From: Variovorax sp. PMC12
Lineage (GTDB): Bacteria > Pseudomonadota > Gammaproteobacteria > Burkholderiales > Burkholderiaceae_C
Direction of reading: 5' to 3'
DNA: 64,000 bases
NCBI RefSeq assembly: GCF_003019815.1
Contig: NZ_CP027773.1
Coordinates: 4,366,501-4,430,500, forward strand
Positions 1-8,924 of this stretch are shown here, in pieces. Each line of letters begins with the position of its first letter. The stretch's first letter is position 1. A program made the position numbers and the translations under genes. The notes beneath the pieces were generated by a model that worked only from the letters and a program-made list of their open reading frames with translations, had not been told where the DNA came from and did no database searches.

Positions 1-347
1 GAAATGAACTGCGCCTCGTTGGCGCCGCGCGTCGGGTCGAGGCAGGCCATGCGGGTCGAGGCCAGCTGGCCGATCTTCAGCGAGATGCCAGCGCGCGTGA
101 ACGAACCCGAAAGGCGGTTGCAGCCGCCCGATCCGCTGACCCGTCCGCTGCTGCGGTCGAACTGAACCTGCGCGCCGCTGTTGGGCGCGATGGTCTCGTC
201 GCCCAGCTGCACCAAGCGCCAGGTCGGCCCCTCGATCGGTTCGTCCAGGCTGATGCCGCTCCCGCATCCGGCCAGGGTGGTCGACAGCGCCGCCGCCGCG
301 AGGGCAAGCAGTGCGATGCGGCTGGTGGGGCGGGCGAATGAGCGCAT
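1..347 (-). CDS. META-domain (HslJ-like) lipoprotein, partial
   Basis: Reading leftward from ATG at 347, the product opens with a signal peptide ending in the lipobox LAGC (Cys28), so it should be a lipidated envelope protein. After a short linker comes W-R-L, then a Q-F-D and SGSGGCNRLSGSF stretch typical of META domains, the fold of HslJ and of many small secreted proteins of unknown function. A GGAAAG ribosome site lies about 7 nt upstream of the start. The gene runs off the left edge after about 115 codons, so the C-terminus is not seen. The family call rests on the GCNR-type motif. The biological role is unknown; E. coli HslJ is linked to novobiocin and heat responses, but that cannot be transferred here. 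Confidence 0.82.
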   Translation of the reverse strand, partial: MRSFARPTSRIALLALAAAALSTTLAGCGSGISLDEPIEGPTWRLVQLGDETIAPNSGAQVQFDRSSGRVSGSGGCNRLSGSFTRAGISLKIGQLASTRMACLDPTRGANEAQFI

Positions 348-450
348 GGCCGGTCTTTCCTTTTCAAATCTGCAACAAGTTGAATCGGGCGTGATCGTAT
401 GCGACCGCGCCGGCCGCGCCAATGCCGTCCCCGCGTGCGGCCGGGCCATG

Positions 451-475
451 AAAAAAGCGACCCGGAGGCCGCTTT
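451..475 (-). terminator. Rho-independent terminator after the thioredoxin gene
   Basis: On the minus strand AAAGCG pairs with CGCTTT around a GC-rich inner part, and the right arm continues into a run of six T. It lies 7 nt past the stop of the thioredoxin/TPR gene and before the META lipoprotein gene. Confidence 0.7.
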
Positions 476-481
476 GGGGGA

Positions 482-1402
482 TCAGCTCAGCACCACGCTG
501 CTCAGGCGGCGGCGGTAGGTGGCCACCACCGGGTCGTCCGGCGGGATCTGGCCGTCGGCCACCTTGACCTTCGGCGGCTCGATCAGGTCGAGGATCGCGA
601 TGTAGGTCTTGCGCGCGAGGTCTTCGCTCCAGGTCTTGTCGCGCATCAGGATGTCGAGCAGCTCGTCCATCGCGTCGGTCCAGCGCTGGGCGGCCATCAG
701 CAGGCGGGCGCGGCCGAAGCGGGCGTCGAAGTCGCGCTTGTTGGCCGCGATCTTCGCGTCGAAATCGGCGACGGCCGGCGCGGCACCGGTGGGCGGTGCT
801 GCGAAATCGATAGCATCCATCCAGCGCTGCAGCGCGTCGAAGCGGCGCACCAGCGTGGTCTTGGCGATCACCGGGGCGAACGCGACCTTGGCGTCGTCGT
901 GGCGGCCTTCCTGCAGCAGCAGCTTGACGTAGTCGAAGCGGGCGTCGTCGTTGGCGGGGTCGGTGGCCACGGCGTGCTGCAGCTTCTCGAGCGCGCCCTG
1001 GGTGTCGCCGCCGGCCAGCGCTTCCTGCGCGGCGGCTTCTTCCGAGGCAGCCTCGGCTTCGTCGGCGCCGGGCACGTGCTTGTCGAGGAATTCACGGATC
1101 TTCTCGGCCGGAATGGCGCCGACGAAGCCGTCCACGGGCTGGCCGTCCTTGAACATCACGCAGAACGGGATGCTGCGCACGCCGAACATCTCCGACAGCT
1201 GGGAGGAGATCTGCGGCACCTTGTCGGCGTCGAGCTTGGCCAGCGTGAAGCGGCCGCCGTACTCGACTTCGAGCTTTTCGAGCACCGGGCCGAGCTGTTT
1301 GCAGGGGCCGCACCATTCGGCCCAGATGTCCAGCAGCACCGGCGTGGCGACCGAGCCTTCGATCAGTTCGGCCTGGAAATTTTCGAGAGTGATGTCGATC
1401 AT
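482..1402 (-). CDS. cnoX: Thioredoxin-fold/TPR co-chaperone (CnoX/YbbN family)
   Basis: 306 aa. An N-terminal thioredoxin domain (about residues 1-110) carries the full redox motif WCGPC (Cys31, Cys34) and a cis-proline loop (SIPF, near 78). An Ala/Glu-rich linker (about 115-135) leads to a C-terminal TPR-like region with a P-A-N-D-D-A-R-F repeat. This layout is that of CnoX/YbbN, which hands unfolded, oxidation-damaged proteins to GroEL or DnaK. E. coli CnoX has lost the CXXC pair, while this protein keeps it, as the active alphaproteobacterial versions do, so it may also reduce disulfides. Start ATG at 1402 matches the family N-terminus. It is divergent from purE with only 36 bp between start codons. 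Confidence 0.88.
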   Translation of the reverse strand: MIDITLENFQAELIEGSVATPVLLDIWAEWCGPCKQLGPVLEKLEVEYGGRFTLAKLDADKVPQISSQLSEMFGVRSIPFCVMFKDGQPVDGFVGAIPAEKIREFLDKHVPGADEAEAASEEAAAQEALAGGDTQGALEKLQHAVATDPANDDARFDYVKLLLQEGRHDDAKVAFAPVIAKTTLVRRFDALQRWMDAIDFAAPPTGAAPAVADFDAKIAANKRDFDARFGRARLLMAAQRWTDAMDELLDILMRDKTWSEDLARKTYIAILDLIEPPKVKVADGQIPPDDPVVATYRRRLSSVVLS

Positions 1403-1438
1403 CGGAACCAACTGAGGGTGAAACGTAAAATTGAAACC

Positions 1439-1990
1439 ATGAACGAAACCATTCAGGTCGGTGTAGTGATGGGCTCGAGCTCCGATTGGGAGACGATGCG
1501 CAACGCGGTCGAGATTCTCCAGCAATTCGGAATCAGCCACGAGGCAAAGGTGGTCTCGGCCCATCGCATGCCCGATGCGCTCTTCGCGTATGCCGAAAGC
1601 GCCGCCGGGCGCGGGCTCGCCGCGATCATCGCCGGCGCGGGCGGGGCGGCCCACCTGCCGGGCATGCTGGCGTCCAAGACCACGGTGCCGGTGCTCGGCG
1701 TGCCGGTGGCCAGCCGCCACCTGCAGGGCGTCGATTCGCTCTACAGCATCGTGCAGATGCCCAAGGGCGTGCCGGTGGCCACCTTTGCCATCGGCAACGC
1801 CGGCGCGGCCAACGCGGCGCTGTTCGCGGTGTCGATGCTGGCGGTGAACGACCCGGCGCTGCGCGCGAAGCTCGACGCCTTCCGCACGGCCCAGACCGCC
1901 GCCGCCGAAGCCATGACGCTGCCGCCGGCGCCCGCTGGCGAAGCACCCCCCGTGTCCCCCTTCTCGCCCCAGGGCGGAGGTGCCCTGTGA
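1439..1990 (+). CDS. purE: N5-carboxyaminoimidazole ribonucleotide mutase
   Basis: 183 aa, cytoplasmic, de novo purine synthesis: converts N5-CAIR, made by PurK, to CAIR. The phosphate-binding MGSSSDW (near 10-16) and the catalytic SAHRMP segment (near 44) identify a class I PurE, and the GAGGAAHLPGM loop follows. The last 20 or so residues form a Pro/Gly-rich tail beyond the usual end, so the protein is longer than the common 160-170 aa. ATG at 1439 is used; an in-frame GTG at 1418 is a weaker alternative. The stop overlaps the purK start as GTGA, so the two are translationally coupled. The promoter must lie in the 36 bp before the thioredoxin gene or inside that gene. Confidence 0.96.
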   Translation: MNETIQVGVVMGSSSDWETMRNAVEILQQFGISHEAKVVSAHRMPDALFAYAESAAGRGLAAIIAGAGGAAHLPGMLASKTTVPVLGVPVASRHLQGVDSLYSIVQMPKGVPVATFAIGNAGAANAALFAVSMLAVNDPALRAKLDAFRTAQTAAAEAMTLPPAPAGEAPPVSPFSPQGGGAL

Positions 1991-3177
1991 GCAATGCCGA
2001 CCTGCCCATTCTTCCGGGCGCCACGCTCGGCGTGCTCGGCGGCGGACAGCTGGGGCGCATGTTCGTCCACGCTGCGCAGCGCATGGGCTATTTCACGGCG
2101 GTGCTCGACCCCGACACCGACAGCCCCGCCGGCCGCGTGAGCCACCACCACATCCACACCGACTACGACGACGTCGACGGCCTCGCCCGCCTGGCCGGGC
2201 TGGCCGACGCGGTGACGACCGAGTTCGAGAACGTGCCCGCGCCTTCGCTGGAGCACCTGGCGGTGGCGCGGCCGGTGTCGCCGGGCGCCCCGGCCATCGC
2301 CATCGCGCAGGACCGCATCGCCGAGAAGGCGCACTTCACCCGCTGCGGCGTGCCCTGCGCGCCCTACGCGGCCATCGAGACGGCAGCCCAGCTGGCCGCG
2401 GTGGACGACAGCCTGCTGCCCGGCATCCTGAAGACCGCGCGCCTGGGCTACGACGGCAAGGGCCAGCAGCGCGTGAAGACGCGCGCCGAGCTGGTCGATG
2501 CCTGGCAGGCCACGGGCTGCGTGCCCTGCGTGCTCGAGAAGATGCTGCCGCTCGAATTCGAGTGCTCGGTGATCCTCGCGCGCGGCCGCGACGGGCAGGT
2601 CGTGCACTTTCCGCCGCAGCGCAACCTGCACCGCGACGGCATACTGGCCGTCACCGAGGTGCATCCGCAGAACATGCCCAAGACGGTGGCGCAGGGCGCC
2701 ATCAATTCGGCCAAGAGCATCGCCAACGGGCTGGGCTACGTAGGCGTGCTGTGCGTCGAGTTCTTCGCGCTGGCCGACGGCTCGCTGGTGGTGAACGAGA
2801 TGGCGCCGCGCCCGCACAACAGCGGCCACTACACGATGGAAGCCTGCGACGTGTCGCAGTTCGAGCTGCAGGTGCGCACGCTCGCCGGCCTGCCGCTGGC
2901 CGCGCCGCGCCAGCACAGCCCGGCCATCATGCTCAACCTGCTGGGCGACCTGTGGTTCCCGGCCGATGCCGACAAGCCGGTCTCCCCGCGCTGGAGCGAA
3001 GTGCTGGCACTGCCGGGCGTGCACCTGCACCTCTACGGCAAGATGGAACCGCGCCGCGGCCGCAAGATGGGCCACCTCACGCTCACCGGCGCCACGCTCG
3101 ACGCGGTGCGCGCCACGGCCTCGCAGGCAGCGCTGCTGCTGGGCCTGCCGGCGGTGACCTCCACCGACCTCGCATGA
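1987..3177 (+). CDS. purK: 5-(carboxyamino)imidazole ribonucleotide synthase
   Basis: 396 aa from a GTG start that overlaps the purE stop (GTGA), with a GGAGG ribosome site inside the end of purE. PurK uses ATP and bicarbonate to make N5-CAIR from AIR, feeding PurE. Signatures are the N-terminal GGGQLGRM loop (about 18-25), the ATP-grasp region with KTARLGYDGKGQ, and the metal-binding NEMAPRPHNSGH stretch (near 268). It ends in an ATGA overlap with tsaC, making a three-gene purE-purK-tsaC transcription unit. The length fits the family. Confidence 0.96.
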   Translation: MSNADLPILPGATLGVLGGGQLGRMFVHAAQRMGYFTAVLDPDTDSPAGRVSHHHIHTDYDDVDGLARLAGLADAVTTEFENVPAPSLEHLAVARPVSPGAPAIAIAQDRIAEKAHFTRCGVPCAPYAAIETAAQLAAVDDSLLPGILKTARLGYDGKGQQRVKTRAELVDAWQATGCVPCVLEKMLPLEFECSVILARGRDGQVVHFPPQRNLHRDGILAVTEVHPQNMPKTVAQGAINSAKSIANGLGYVGVLCVEFFALADGSLVVNEMAPRPHNSGHYTMEACDVSQFELQVRTLAGLPLAAPRQHSPAIMLNLLGDLWFPADADKPVSPRWSEVLALPGVHLHLYGKMEPRRGRKMGHLTLTGATLDAVRATASQAALLLGLPAVTSTDLA

Positions 3178-4175
3178 TCCTCGACGGCCGCTCCCCGGAC
3201 GCCATCGCCGAAGCCGTGCGCGTGCTGCGCGCGGGCGGGCTGGTCGCCTTCCCGACCGAAACCGTCTACGGCCTGGGCGCCGACGCGAGCAGCGACACCG
3301 CCGTGGCCGGCATCTTCAAGGCCAAGGGGCGGCCCGCCGACCATCCGCTGATCGTGCACGTGGCGGCCGGCGTCAAGGGCACCGAATCGCTGTCGCGCTT
3401 CGCCCAGCCGCTGCCGGCTTTCGCGCAGAAGCTGGTGCAGGCCTTCTGGCCCGGCCCGCTCACGCTGATCGTCACGCGCCAGCCCGGCGTGGGCGCGGCG
3501 GCGGCCGGCGGGCAGGACACCATCGGTCTGCGCTGCCCCTCGCATCCGGTGGCGCAGGCGCTGCTGCAGGCCTGCGCCGAGCAGGGCGTGCCGGGGCTCG
3601 CGGGCCCCAGCGCCAACCGCTTCGGCCGCGTCAGCCCGACCACGGCGCAGCATGTGCAAGACGAATTCGGCGACGCGCTGCCGGTGGTCGACGGCGGGGC
3701 CTGCGAGGTCGGCATCGAGTCGACCATCGTCGACTGCAGCCGCGGCGCGCCCGTGCTGCTGCGCCCCGGCCTCATCACCCGCGCGCAGATCGAGGCGGCC
3801 TGCGGCGAGAAGCTGGCCGACCGCGAAGTGCTCGAGACACCCGACCCGCGCGCCTCGGGCACGCTGGAGGCGCACTACGCGCCCGACGCCAAGGTGCGCC
3901 TGATGGACGCCAAGGCCATCCAGACCGGGCTCGACGTGCTGGGCGCCAACGCCGCGCACATCGCCGTGTGGTCGCGCGCCGTGGTGCGCAGCCGTTCGCA
4001 GCGCGTGCTGCTGCGGCGCATGCCCGACGACGCAGCGGCCAGCGCGCAGCAGCTGTTCGCCGTGCTGCGCGCGTTCGACACCGAAGGCGTCAAGCTGATC
4101 TGGGTCGAGACCCCGCCCGACGCGCCCGAGTGGGAAGGCGTCAAAGACCGCCTGCAGCGCGCAGCGGCCGCCTGA
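3174..4175 (+). CDS. tsaC: L-threonylcarbamoyladenylate synthase (Sua5/TsaC type)
   Basis: 333 aa. Makes threonylcarbamoyl-AMP from threonine, bicarbonate and ATP, the first step of t6A37 in ANN-decoding tRNAs. The YrdC-like domain holds PTETVYGLGAD (about 27-37), KGRPADHPL and GPSANRFGRVSPT. A C-terminal extension (about 220-333) corresponds to the Sua5 domain, so this is the long Sua5 form rather than the short TsaC of E. coli. ATG overlaps the purK stop (ATGA). A second t6A gene, tsaB, lies about 4.7 kb downstream. It converges on the lipoprotein hydrolase gene with a 13-bp gap and no obvious terminator. Confidence 0.94.
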   Translation: MILDGRSPDAIAEAVRVLRAGGLVAFPTETVYGLGADASSDTAVAGIFKAKGRPADHPLIVHVAAGVKGTESLSRFAQPLPAFAQKLVQAFWPGPLTLIVTRQPGVGAAAAGGQDTIGLRCPSHPVAQALLQACAEQGVPGLAGPSANRFGRVSPTTAQHVQDEFGDALPVVDGGACEVGIESTIVDCSRGAPVLLRPGLITRAQIEAACGEKLADREVLETPDPRASGTLEAHYAPDAKVRLMDAKAIQTGLDVLGANAAHIAVWSRAVVRSRSQRVLLRRMPDDAAASAQQLFAVLRAFDTEGVKLIWVETPPDAPEWEGVKDRLQRAAAA

Positions 4176-4188
4176 TACCGCGTTCCGG

Positions 4189-5775
4189 TCAGCCTCCGGC
4201 GGCGAGCACGCCCTGGAAGAAGCCCCGGGCCGACGCCAGGCAGGACGGCGGCGCCAGCGTGCCGTGGTACGCCTGGGTGACGGCCGTGGCCTTGTCGGTT
4301 GCGCTGCCCGGCGTGTTCTGCGCCAGCAGGCTCTTGGCCTGTGCGAAGCCGGCGCGGGCGGCTGAATAAGCGTCGTTGGCGCCCGAATCCTCCAGGTCGA
4401 CCACCGTCAGCGCGGCGGCGGGCATGCCCTTGGCGCGGAAGTAGCCCGCGGTGGCGCGGGTGCTGGCGAAGTTCACCGTCGGGTCGTTGGCGCCGCCGCA
4501 CATCAGCACCGGCTTGGCCGGCACCCAGTTGCGCAGGTCGTTCGCCACCGCCGCCCTGCGAAAGCCCGTGGTCGGCTTGCAGTCCAGCGGCGTGGCCGTG
4601 CCCACCGAGGCCGCCGTGGTCGGCAGCGCGTTGCCGGCGCAGGGATTCGACTGGATGTCGCTCGCCGCCTGCGTCAGGTAGCTCTGGCGGATCAGGTTGT
4701 TGGCGCCGTAGAAGACCGACAGCTGCGGATTCAGCGGGCCCGGAACCGCGTCGGCCGGGAACAGCGCCAGCTGCGGCAGCTTGCCGGTCTGGAACAGCGT
4801 GGCGATGGGCGTGTTGCTCGGCAGCAGGGTGTCGATGCCGCTGGCGTACTGGTTCTCGTAGACGTCGGTGGTGGCGTTGTAGACGTTGCCGAACTGCTGC
4901 TGCCAGCTGGTCGACAGCAGCGGCACGAACAGCGTGGCGCCCAGCGCCGGCCAGCCTTGGAAGGTGTAGTCGGTCAGCAGGCTGATGGCCGAGGGCGCCG
5001 ACAGCGGCGCCGCCGCCGTCACCGTCTTGCCGGTGGCCTGCATCTCGCGGTGCGCCGCCATCGCGACGTAGCCGCCCTGCGAATAGCCGGTGATGAACAG
5101 CGAGCCCGCATCCGTGGCGCCGATGTCGCCGAAGGTCTTGCGCGCCGCCGTGAGCGCATCGACCATGTCCTTGCCCTGCTGGTCGCCGTTGAGATACGGG
5201 TGGTAGGGCAGGGTCGACTTGTCGTAGCCGGCGTAGTTGGGCGCCACCACGATGTAGCCCTGCGCCGCGAACATGGCCGCGACCAGCAGGCCCTCGCCGG
5301 CGGCCGGCTGGGTGGTGTCGGTCCATTTCGCCAGGTTGTAGTTGCGTGCCGGCGTGGTGCCGTGCGCATAGAGCACCACCGGCCGCGCGCCGCTGCAGGC
5401 CGCGTCGCTGCCCGTGGGCACCATGATGGCGGCGGTGGCGTTGGTGGCTTCGTTCTTGCCGCCGATGGTGCGGTACTCGAGGTAGCGCAGGTCGATGCCG
5501 CATTTGGGCGCGCCGGCCACCTGCAGCAGCGCCTTGCCCTGGTCGCTGGCCTGCAGGCTGGCATTGAACTGGGAGGCGGTGAGGTTGGCCGTCTGCGCGG
5601 GCGGCCCCGATACGACCGAGCCGCGCCCGGTGTCGCCGCCGCCGCCACCGCCGATCGGCAGCCCGCCGAAGCCGATGCCCCCGCCGCCTCCACCACCACC
5701 GCCGCAGGCGGTCAACAGCAACGCGACGCCCGCCAGCGCGAACGCCGATGCGGGAATGTGCAACGGTCTTTTCAT
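4189..5775 (-). CDS. Alpha/beta-hydrolase lipoprotein (secretory-lipase-like)
   Basis: 528 aa. The start at 5775 is set by a GGAGA ribosome site. The signal peptide ends in the lipobox LTAC (Cys24), followed by a strikingly Gly-rich linker (about 25-48), so a lipid-anchored envelope enzyme is expected. The hydrolase core shows an oxyanion strand YAHGTTP (about 136-142), the nucleophile elbow GYSQGG (Ser232) and a later CGGANDPTVNF segment that should carry the acid residue. The order and large insertion resemble PF03583-type secretory lipases. The substrate (lipid, polyester or other ester) is unknown. It lies downstream of dacB on the same strand, but a 170-bp gap suggests its own promoter. 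Confidence 0.8.
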   Translation of the reverse strand: MKRPLHIPASAFALAGVALLLTACGGGGGGGGGIGFGGLPIGGGGGGDTGRGSVVSGPPAQTANLTASQFNASLQASDQGKALLQVAGAPKCGIDLRYLEYRTIGGKNEATNATAAIMVPTGSDAACSGARPVVLYAHGTTPARNYNLAKWTDTTQPAAGEGLLVAAMFAAQGYIVVAPNYAGYDKSTLPYHPYLNGDQQGKDMVDALTAARKTFGDIGATDAGSLFITGYSQGGYVAMAAHREMQATGKTVTAAAPLSAPSAISLLTDYTFQGWPALGATLFVPLLSTSWQQQFGNVYNATTDVYENQYASGIDTLLPSNTPIATLFQTGKLPQLALFPADAVPGPLNPQLSVFYGANNLIRQSYLTQAASDIQSNPCAGNALPTTAASVGTATPLDCKPTTGFRRAAVANDLRNWVPAKPVLMCGGANDPTVNFASTRATAGYFRAKGMPAAALTVVDLEDSGANDAYSAARAGFAQAKSLLAQNTPGSATDKATAVTQAYHGTLAPPSCLASARGFFQGVLAAGG

Positions 5776-5945
5776 CGGGAATGTCTCCTGCGTGGATGTT
5801 TGTTGTCGTGCCGGAAGGCCGAAACGAACGGTCGTTCGCATGACCCGCAGCGATTTTGCGCAGGGGCCGGGCTGCGCGCAAGCGGCGCACCCCGGTAGAT
5901 TTTTTCAGTACACCGCTGTAGCGGCCTGGCCGCTGGGGCCGCAGG

Positions 5946-7370
5946 TCAGTCCTGCGAGGCCCAGTCGACCAGCGCGTCGAACGCGGCGCGCGCGGCCGCC
6001 GCGTTCTCGGCATTGGCGATGGCCACCAGCACGTAGCGCCGGCCGCTCGCGCCGTCCACGAAGCCGGCCACGCCCGAGGCGTCGCGCAGCGTGCCGGTCT
6101 TCAGGTGGGCCGAGCCGCCCGAGCGCAGCGTGCGCTTCTTCAGCGTGCCGTCCACGCCCATGGCCGGCAGCGAAGAGACCAGCTCCGGCATCACCGGCGA
6201 GCGCCACGCCACCTGCAGCATCTTGCCAAGCGCGGCGGCGCTGATGCGCTCGTCGCGCGACAGGCCCGAGCCGTTCTCGAACACCGGCTGCGCCTCGCCC
6301 GTGCCGATGCGGTCGCGCCACCACTGGCCCAGCGCGGTGCGCGAGGCCTCGAAGGTGCCGCGGTTCTTCTGCGTGAGCCCGATCGTGAGGAACAGCTGCT
6401 GCGCCATCACGTTGTTGCTGTACTTGTTGATGTCGCGCACCACCTCGGCCAGCGGCGGCGACTCGAACTCGAAGGCCGGCTTCAGCCCCGCCGGCACGCG
6501 CCCCTCGCGCATCTGCCCGCCCACGCGGCCGCCCATCTCGGCCCACATGCCGCCGATGGCGCGCAGGCTGTAGGTGCGCGGGTCGGCATACGCCACGGCC
6601 CAGCTCTTCTCGCCGCAGCCGGCGGGAAAGCCGCCGTTGAAGCGGATGCGGTTCACGTCGGTGAAGTCGGCGCGCAGCGCGGTGCGCCAGTCGCCGCATT
6701 CGCCGGGCACCAGCGGCACCGTGGCCGGCATGGCCACGCTGGCCAGCGGGGGCTCGTAGTTCACGCGGGCGAACTGCCCCGCGCGGTCGGGCGCGAAGCT
6801 CATGTTGACCGACTTGAAGTTGACCAGCAGCGCGTCCGGAGAGGCGTTGTACGGCCGCAGCGGCTCGCCGTCGAAGGCGGCCGGGTCGCCCTCGACCGTG
6901 TTCTCGAAGGCGCTGCGGTCGATGACGATGTCGCCGCTCACCGTGGTGATGCCCAGCCCCTGCACGTGGCGCAGCAGCAGCCACATGCGCTCGAGCACCA
7001 GCTTGGGGTCGCCCTGGCCCTTGATGTAGAGGTTGCCGTTGAGCACGCCGTTGCTCACCGTGCCGTCGGTGTAGACCGGGGTGGTCCAGTTGTAGGCCGG
7101 CCCGAGCAGGTCGAGCGCGGCGTAGGTCGTCACCAGCTTCATGATCGACGCCGGGTTCACCGGCACCTGCGTGCGCCAGGCCAGGCGCGGCGGGCGCGAG
7201 CCGTCGGCGTCGGCCACCAGCATCGTCACCGCGTCGCGCGGCACCTTGGCGCGGGCGAGGGCGGCGTCGACCTGGGTCGGGAAGGCTTGCTGGGCGAGGG
7301 CGGCGCCGGCCGGGGCCAGCATCGCGACGAGGGTCAGTGCGCGAGCGGCGCGGCGGGAGGCAAGAGGCAT
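5946..7370 (-). CDS. dacB: D-alanyl-D-alanine carboxypeptidase/endopeptidase (PBP4, S13)
   Basis: 474 aa periplasmic penicillin-binding protein of peptidase family S13, trimming and cleaving peptidoglycan cross-links. A signal peptide ends near ALAQ (about 27). The three active-site motifs are present: SIMK (Ser75-Lys78) as SxxK, SNN (318-320) as SxN, and KTG (424-426). The long insert between the first two motifs is the hallmark of this class. Length fits PBP4 (about 470-480 aa). Only 7 bp separate its start from the stop of the Nudix gene upstream, so the two are likely co-transcribed. Confidence 0.93.
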   Translation of the reverse strand: MPLASRRAARALTLVAMLAPAGAALAQQAFPTQVDAALARAKVPRDAVTMLVADADGSRPPRLAWRTQVPVNPASIMKLVTTYAALDLLGPAYNWTTPVYTDGTVSNGVLNGNLYIKGQGDPKLVLERMWLLLRHVQGLGITTVSGDIVIDRSAFENTVEGDPAAFDGEPLRPYNASPDALLVNFKSVNMSFAPDRAGQFARVNYEPPLASVAMPATVPLVPGECGDWRTALRADFTDVNRIRFNGGFPAGCGEKSWAVAYADPRTYSLRAIGGMWAEMGGRVGGQMREGRVPAGLKPAFEFESPPLAEVVRDINKYSNNVMAQQLFLTIGLTQKNRGTFEASRTALGQWWRDRIGTGEAQPVFENGSGLSRDERISAAALGKMLQVAWRSPVMPELVSSLPAMGVDGTLKKRTLRSGGSAHLKTGTLRDASGVAGFVDGASGRRYVLVAIANAENAAAARAAFDALVDWASQD

Positions 7371-7377
7371 GCGCCCA

Positions 7378-7965
7378 TTATCCCGGCGCGAAAAGATGCA
7401 GCTTCGCGTGGTACAGCAGCATCACGGTCTTGGCGTCGGCGATGCGGCCGTCGGCCACCATGGCCAGCGCCTCGTCGATGTCCAGCTCCAGCACCTTGAT
7501 GTCCTCGCCTTCCTCGGCCAGCCCGCCGCCCGCGCCGATGCGCATCGAGGCCTCGTAGGGCGCGACGAAGAAGTGCAGCTTCTCGGTCACCGAGCCGGGG
7601 CTCATGAAGGTCTCGAAGATCTTGCGCACCTCGCCGAGCCGGTAGCCGAGTTCTTCCTCCACCTCGGCGCGGATGCGCTCTTCGGGCGCCGCGTCGTCGA
7701 GCAGGCCGGCGGCCGCCTCGATCAGCAGGTCGTCATGGCCGTTGACGAACGCCGGGTAGCGGAACTGGCGCACCAGCAGCACCGTGCGCCGCGCGAGGTT
7801 GTACGGCAGCAGCGTGGCGCCGTTGCCGCGATCGTAGGTCTCGCGGTGCATGCGCTGCCACCGGCCGTCGTTGCGCCGCCAGTCGAAGGCGGTGGTGCGC
7901 AGCGTGTACCAGTTGTCGGAAAGCAGGGTGACTTCGTGCACCCGGACGCGGTCTTGGAGTGTCAT
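7378..7965 (-). CDS. nudK: Nudix hydrolase, GDP-mannose pyrophosphatase (NudK) type
   Basis: 195 aa. Core features follow NudK: an N-terminal LLSDNWYTL stretch, YDRGNGATLLPYN, and a Nudix box beginning AGLLDD and ending EVEEELGY with NudK's one-residue-shorter spacing. NudK-like enzymes hydrolyse GDP-mannose and related nucleotide sugars; ADP-ribose is the main alternative substrate. I chose ATG at 7965 because it aligns with the NudK N-terminus; an in-frame ATG at 7986 would add seven residues. The gene is divergent from a DeoR-type regulator across about 80 bp. Confidence 0.82.
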   Translation of the reverse strand: MTLQDRVRVHEVTLLSDNWYTLRTTAFDWRRNDGRWQRMHRETYDRGNGATLLPYNLARRTVLLVRQFRYPAFVNGHDDLLIEAAAGLLDDAAPEERIRAEVEEELGYRLGEVRKIFETFMSPGSVTEKLHFFVAPYEASMRIGAGGGLAEEGEDIKVLELDIDEALAMVADGRIADAKTVMLLYHAKLHLFAPG

Positions 7966-8045
7966 GGGTGGCGAGCATATGTGCATCTTCGTGCAATAAC
8001 AAGAAAATTCGTGCAGAAAGCGTGCAAGCCCGATACCATCGCCCG

Positions 8046-8810
8046 ATGCTCACCAGCCAGCGCAAGCAACACATCCTCTCGGTCCTGCGGCGCGACGGCA
8101 ACGTCGTCGCCAAGGCGCTCAGCGAAGAACTCGGCCTGTCGGAAGACACGCTGCGCCGCGACCTGCGCGAGATGGCCGCCGAGGGCCTGCTGCAGCGCGT
8201 GCACGGCGGTGCCTTGCCGCTGGCGCCGGCCGAGGCCGATTTCGCCGGTCGCCAGCAGCTGGCCTCCGGCGAGAAGGTCGCCATCGGCCGTGCCGCCGCG
8301 CGGCTGGTGAAGCCGGGGCAGGTGGTGTTCATCGACGGCGGCACCACCGCCGTGCAGCTCGCGCGCCATCTGCCGCTCTCGCTTCAGGCCACGGTGGTCA
8401 CGCACAGCCCGTCGGTGGCGGTCGAGCTGGTGTCGCATGCCGGCATCGAGGTGGTGCTGATCGGCGGGCGCCTCTTCAAGCACTCGGTGGTGGCCGTGGG
8501 CTCGGCGGCGATGGCAGCCATTTCGCGCATCCACGCCGACACGTATTTCATGGGCGTCACCGGCGTGCACGCCGAGGCCGGCCTGACCACCGGCGACCTC
8601 GAGGAAGCCGAGATCAAGCGCGCCCTGATGGCCGCGTCGGCCGAGACGGTGGTGCTGGCCTCGTCCGAGAAGCTGGGCGCGGCCTCGGCCTGGGTGGTCA
8701 ACCCGGTCGCCTCGGCCGCCACGCTGCTGGTGTCGCCGGATGCGCCCGCCAAGGCGCTGGCGCCGTTGCGCAAGGCCGGGCTGGCCGTGCTGCTGAGCGA
8801 AAAGGCCTGA
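8046..8810 (+). CDS. DeoR-family transcriptional regulator
   Basis: 254 aa. The N-terminal winged helix-turn-helix (about 1-57) contains R-K-Q-H-I-L and SEDTLRRDLREMAAEGLLQRVHGG, the DeoR signature. The C-terminal sugar-phosphate sensor domain has DGGTTAVQLARHL, IGGRLFKHS and GVTGVHAEAGLT. Such proteins repress sugar-use genes until a phosphorylated sugar binds. The ATG at 8046 begins the normal MLTSQRKQHIL N-terminus. It is divergent from the NudK gene, which may be its target, but no clear operator is seen in the short gap. The true effector is unknown. Confidence 0.9.
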   Translation: MLTSQRKQHILSVLRRDGNVVAKALSEELGLSEDTLRRDLREMAAEGLLQRVHGGALPLAPAEADFAGRQQLASGEKVAIGRAAARLVKPGQVVFIDGGTTAVQLARHLPLSLQATVVTHSPSVAVELVSHAGIEVVLIGGRLFKHSVVAVGSAAMAAISRIHADTYFMGVTGVHAEAGLTTGDLEEAEIKRALMAASAETVVLASSEKLGAASAWVVNPVASAATLLVSPDAPAKALAPLRKAGLAVLLSEKA

Positions 8811-8924
8811 TATCGCAGGGCGGCGACCGGGATTGGCCGCCCCTCGATAATCGGGGCATGCCTCTTTCGCCCCGTTTCCTTCTCCGCCCGCCCGCCGCGG
8901 GCGCGGCCCCGGGGTGTCCCGCCA

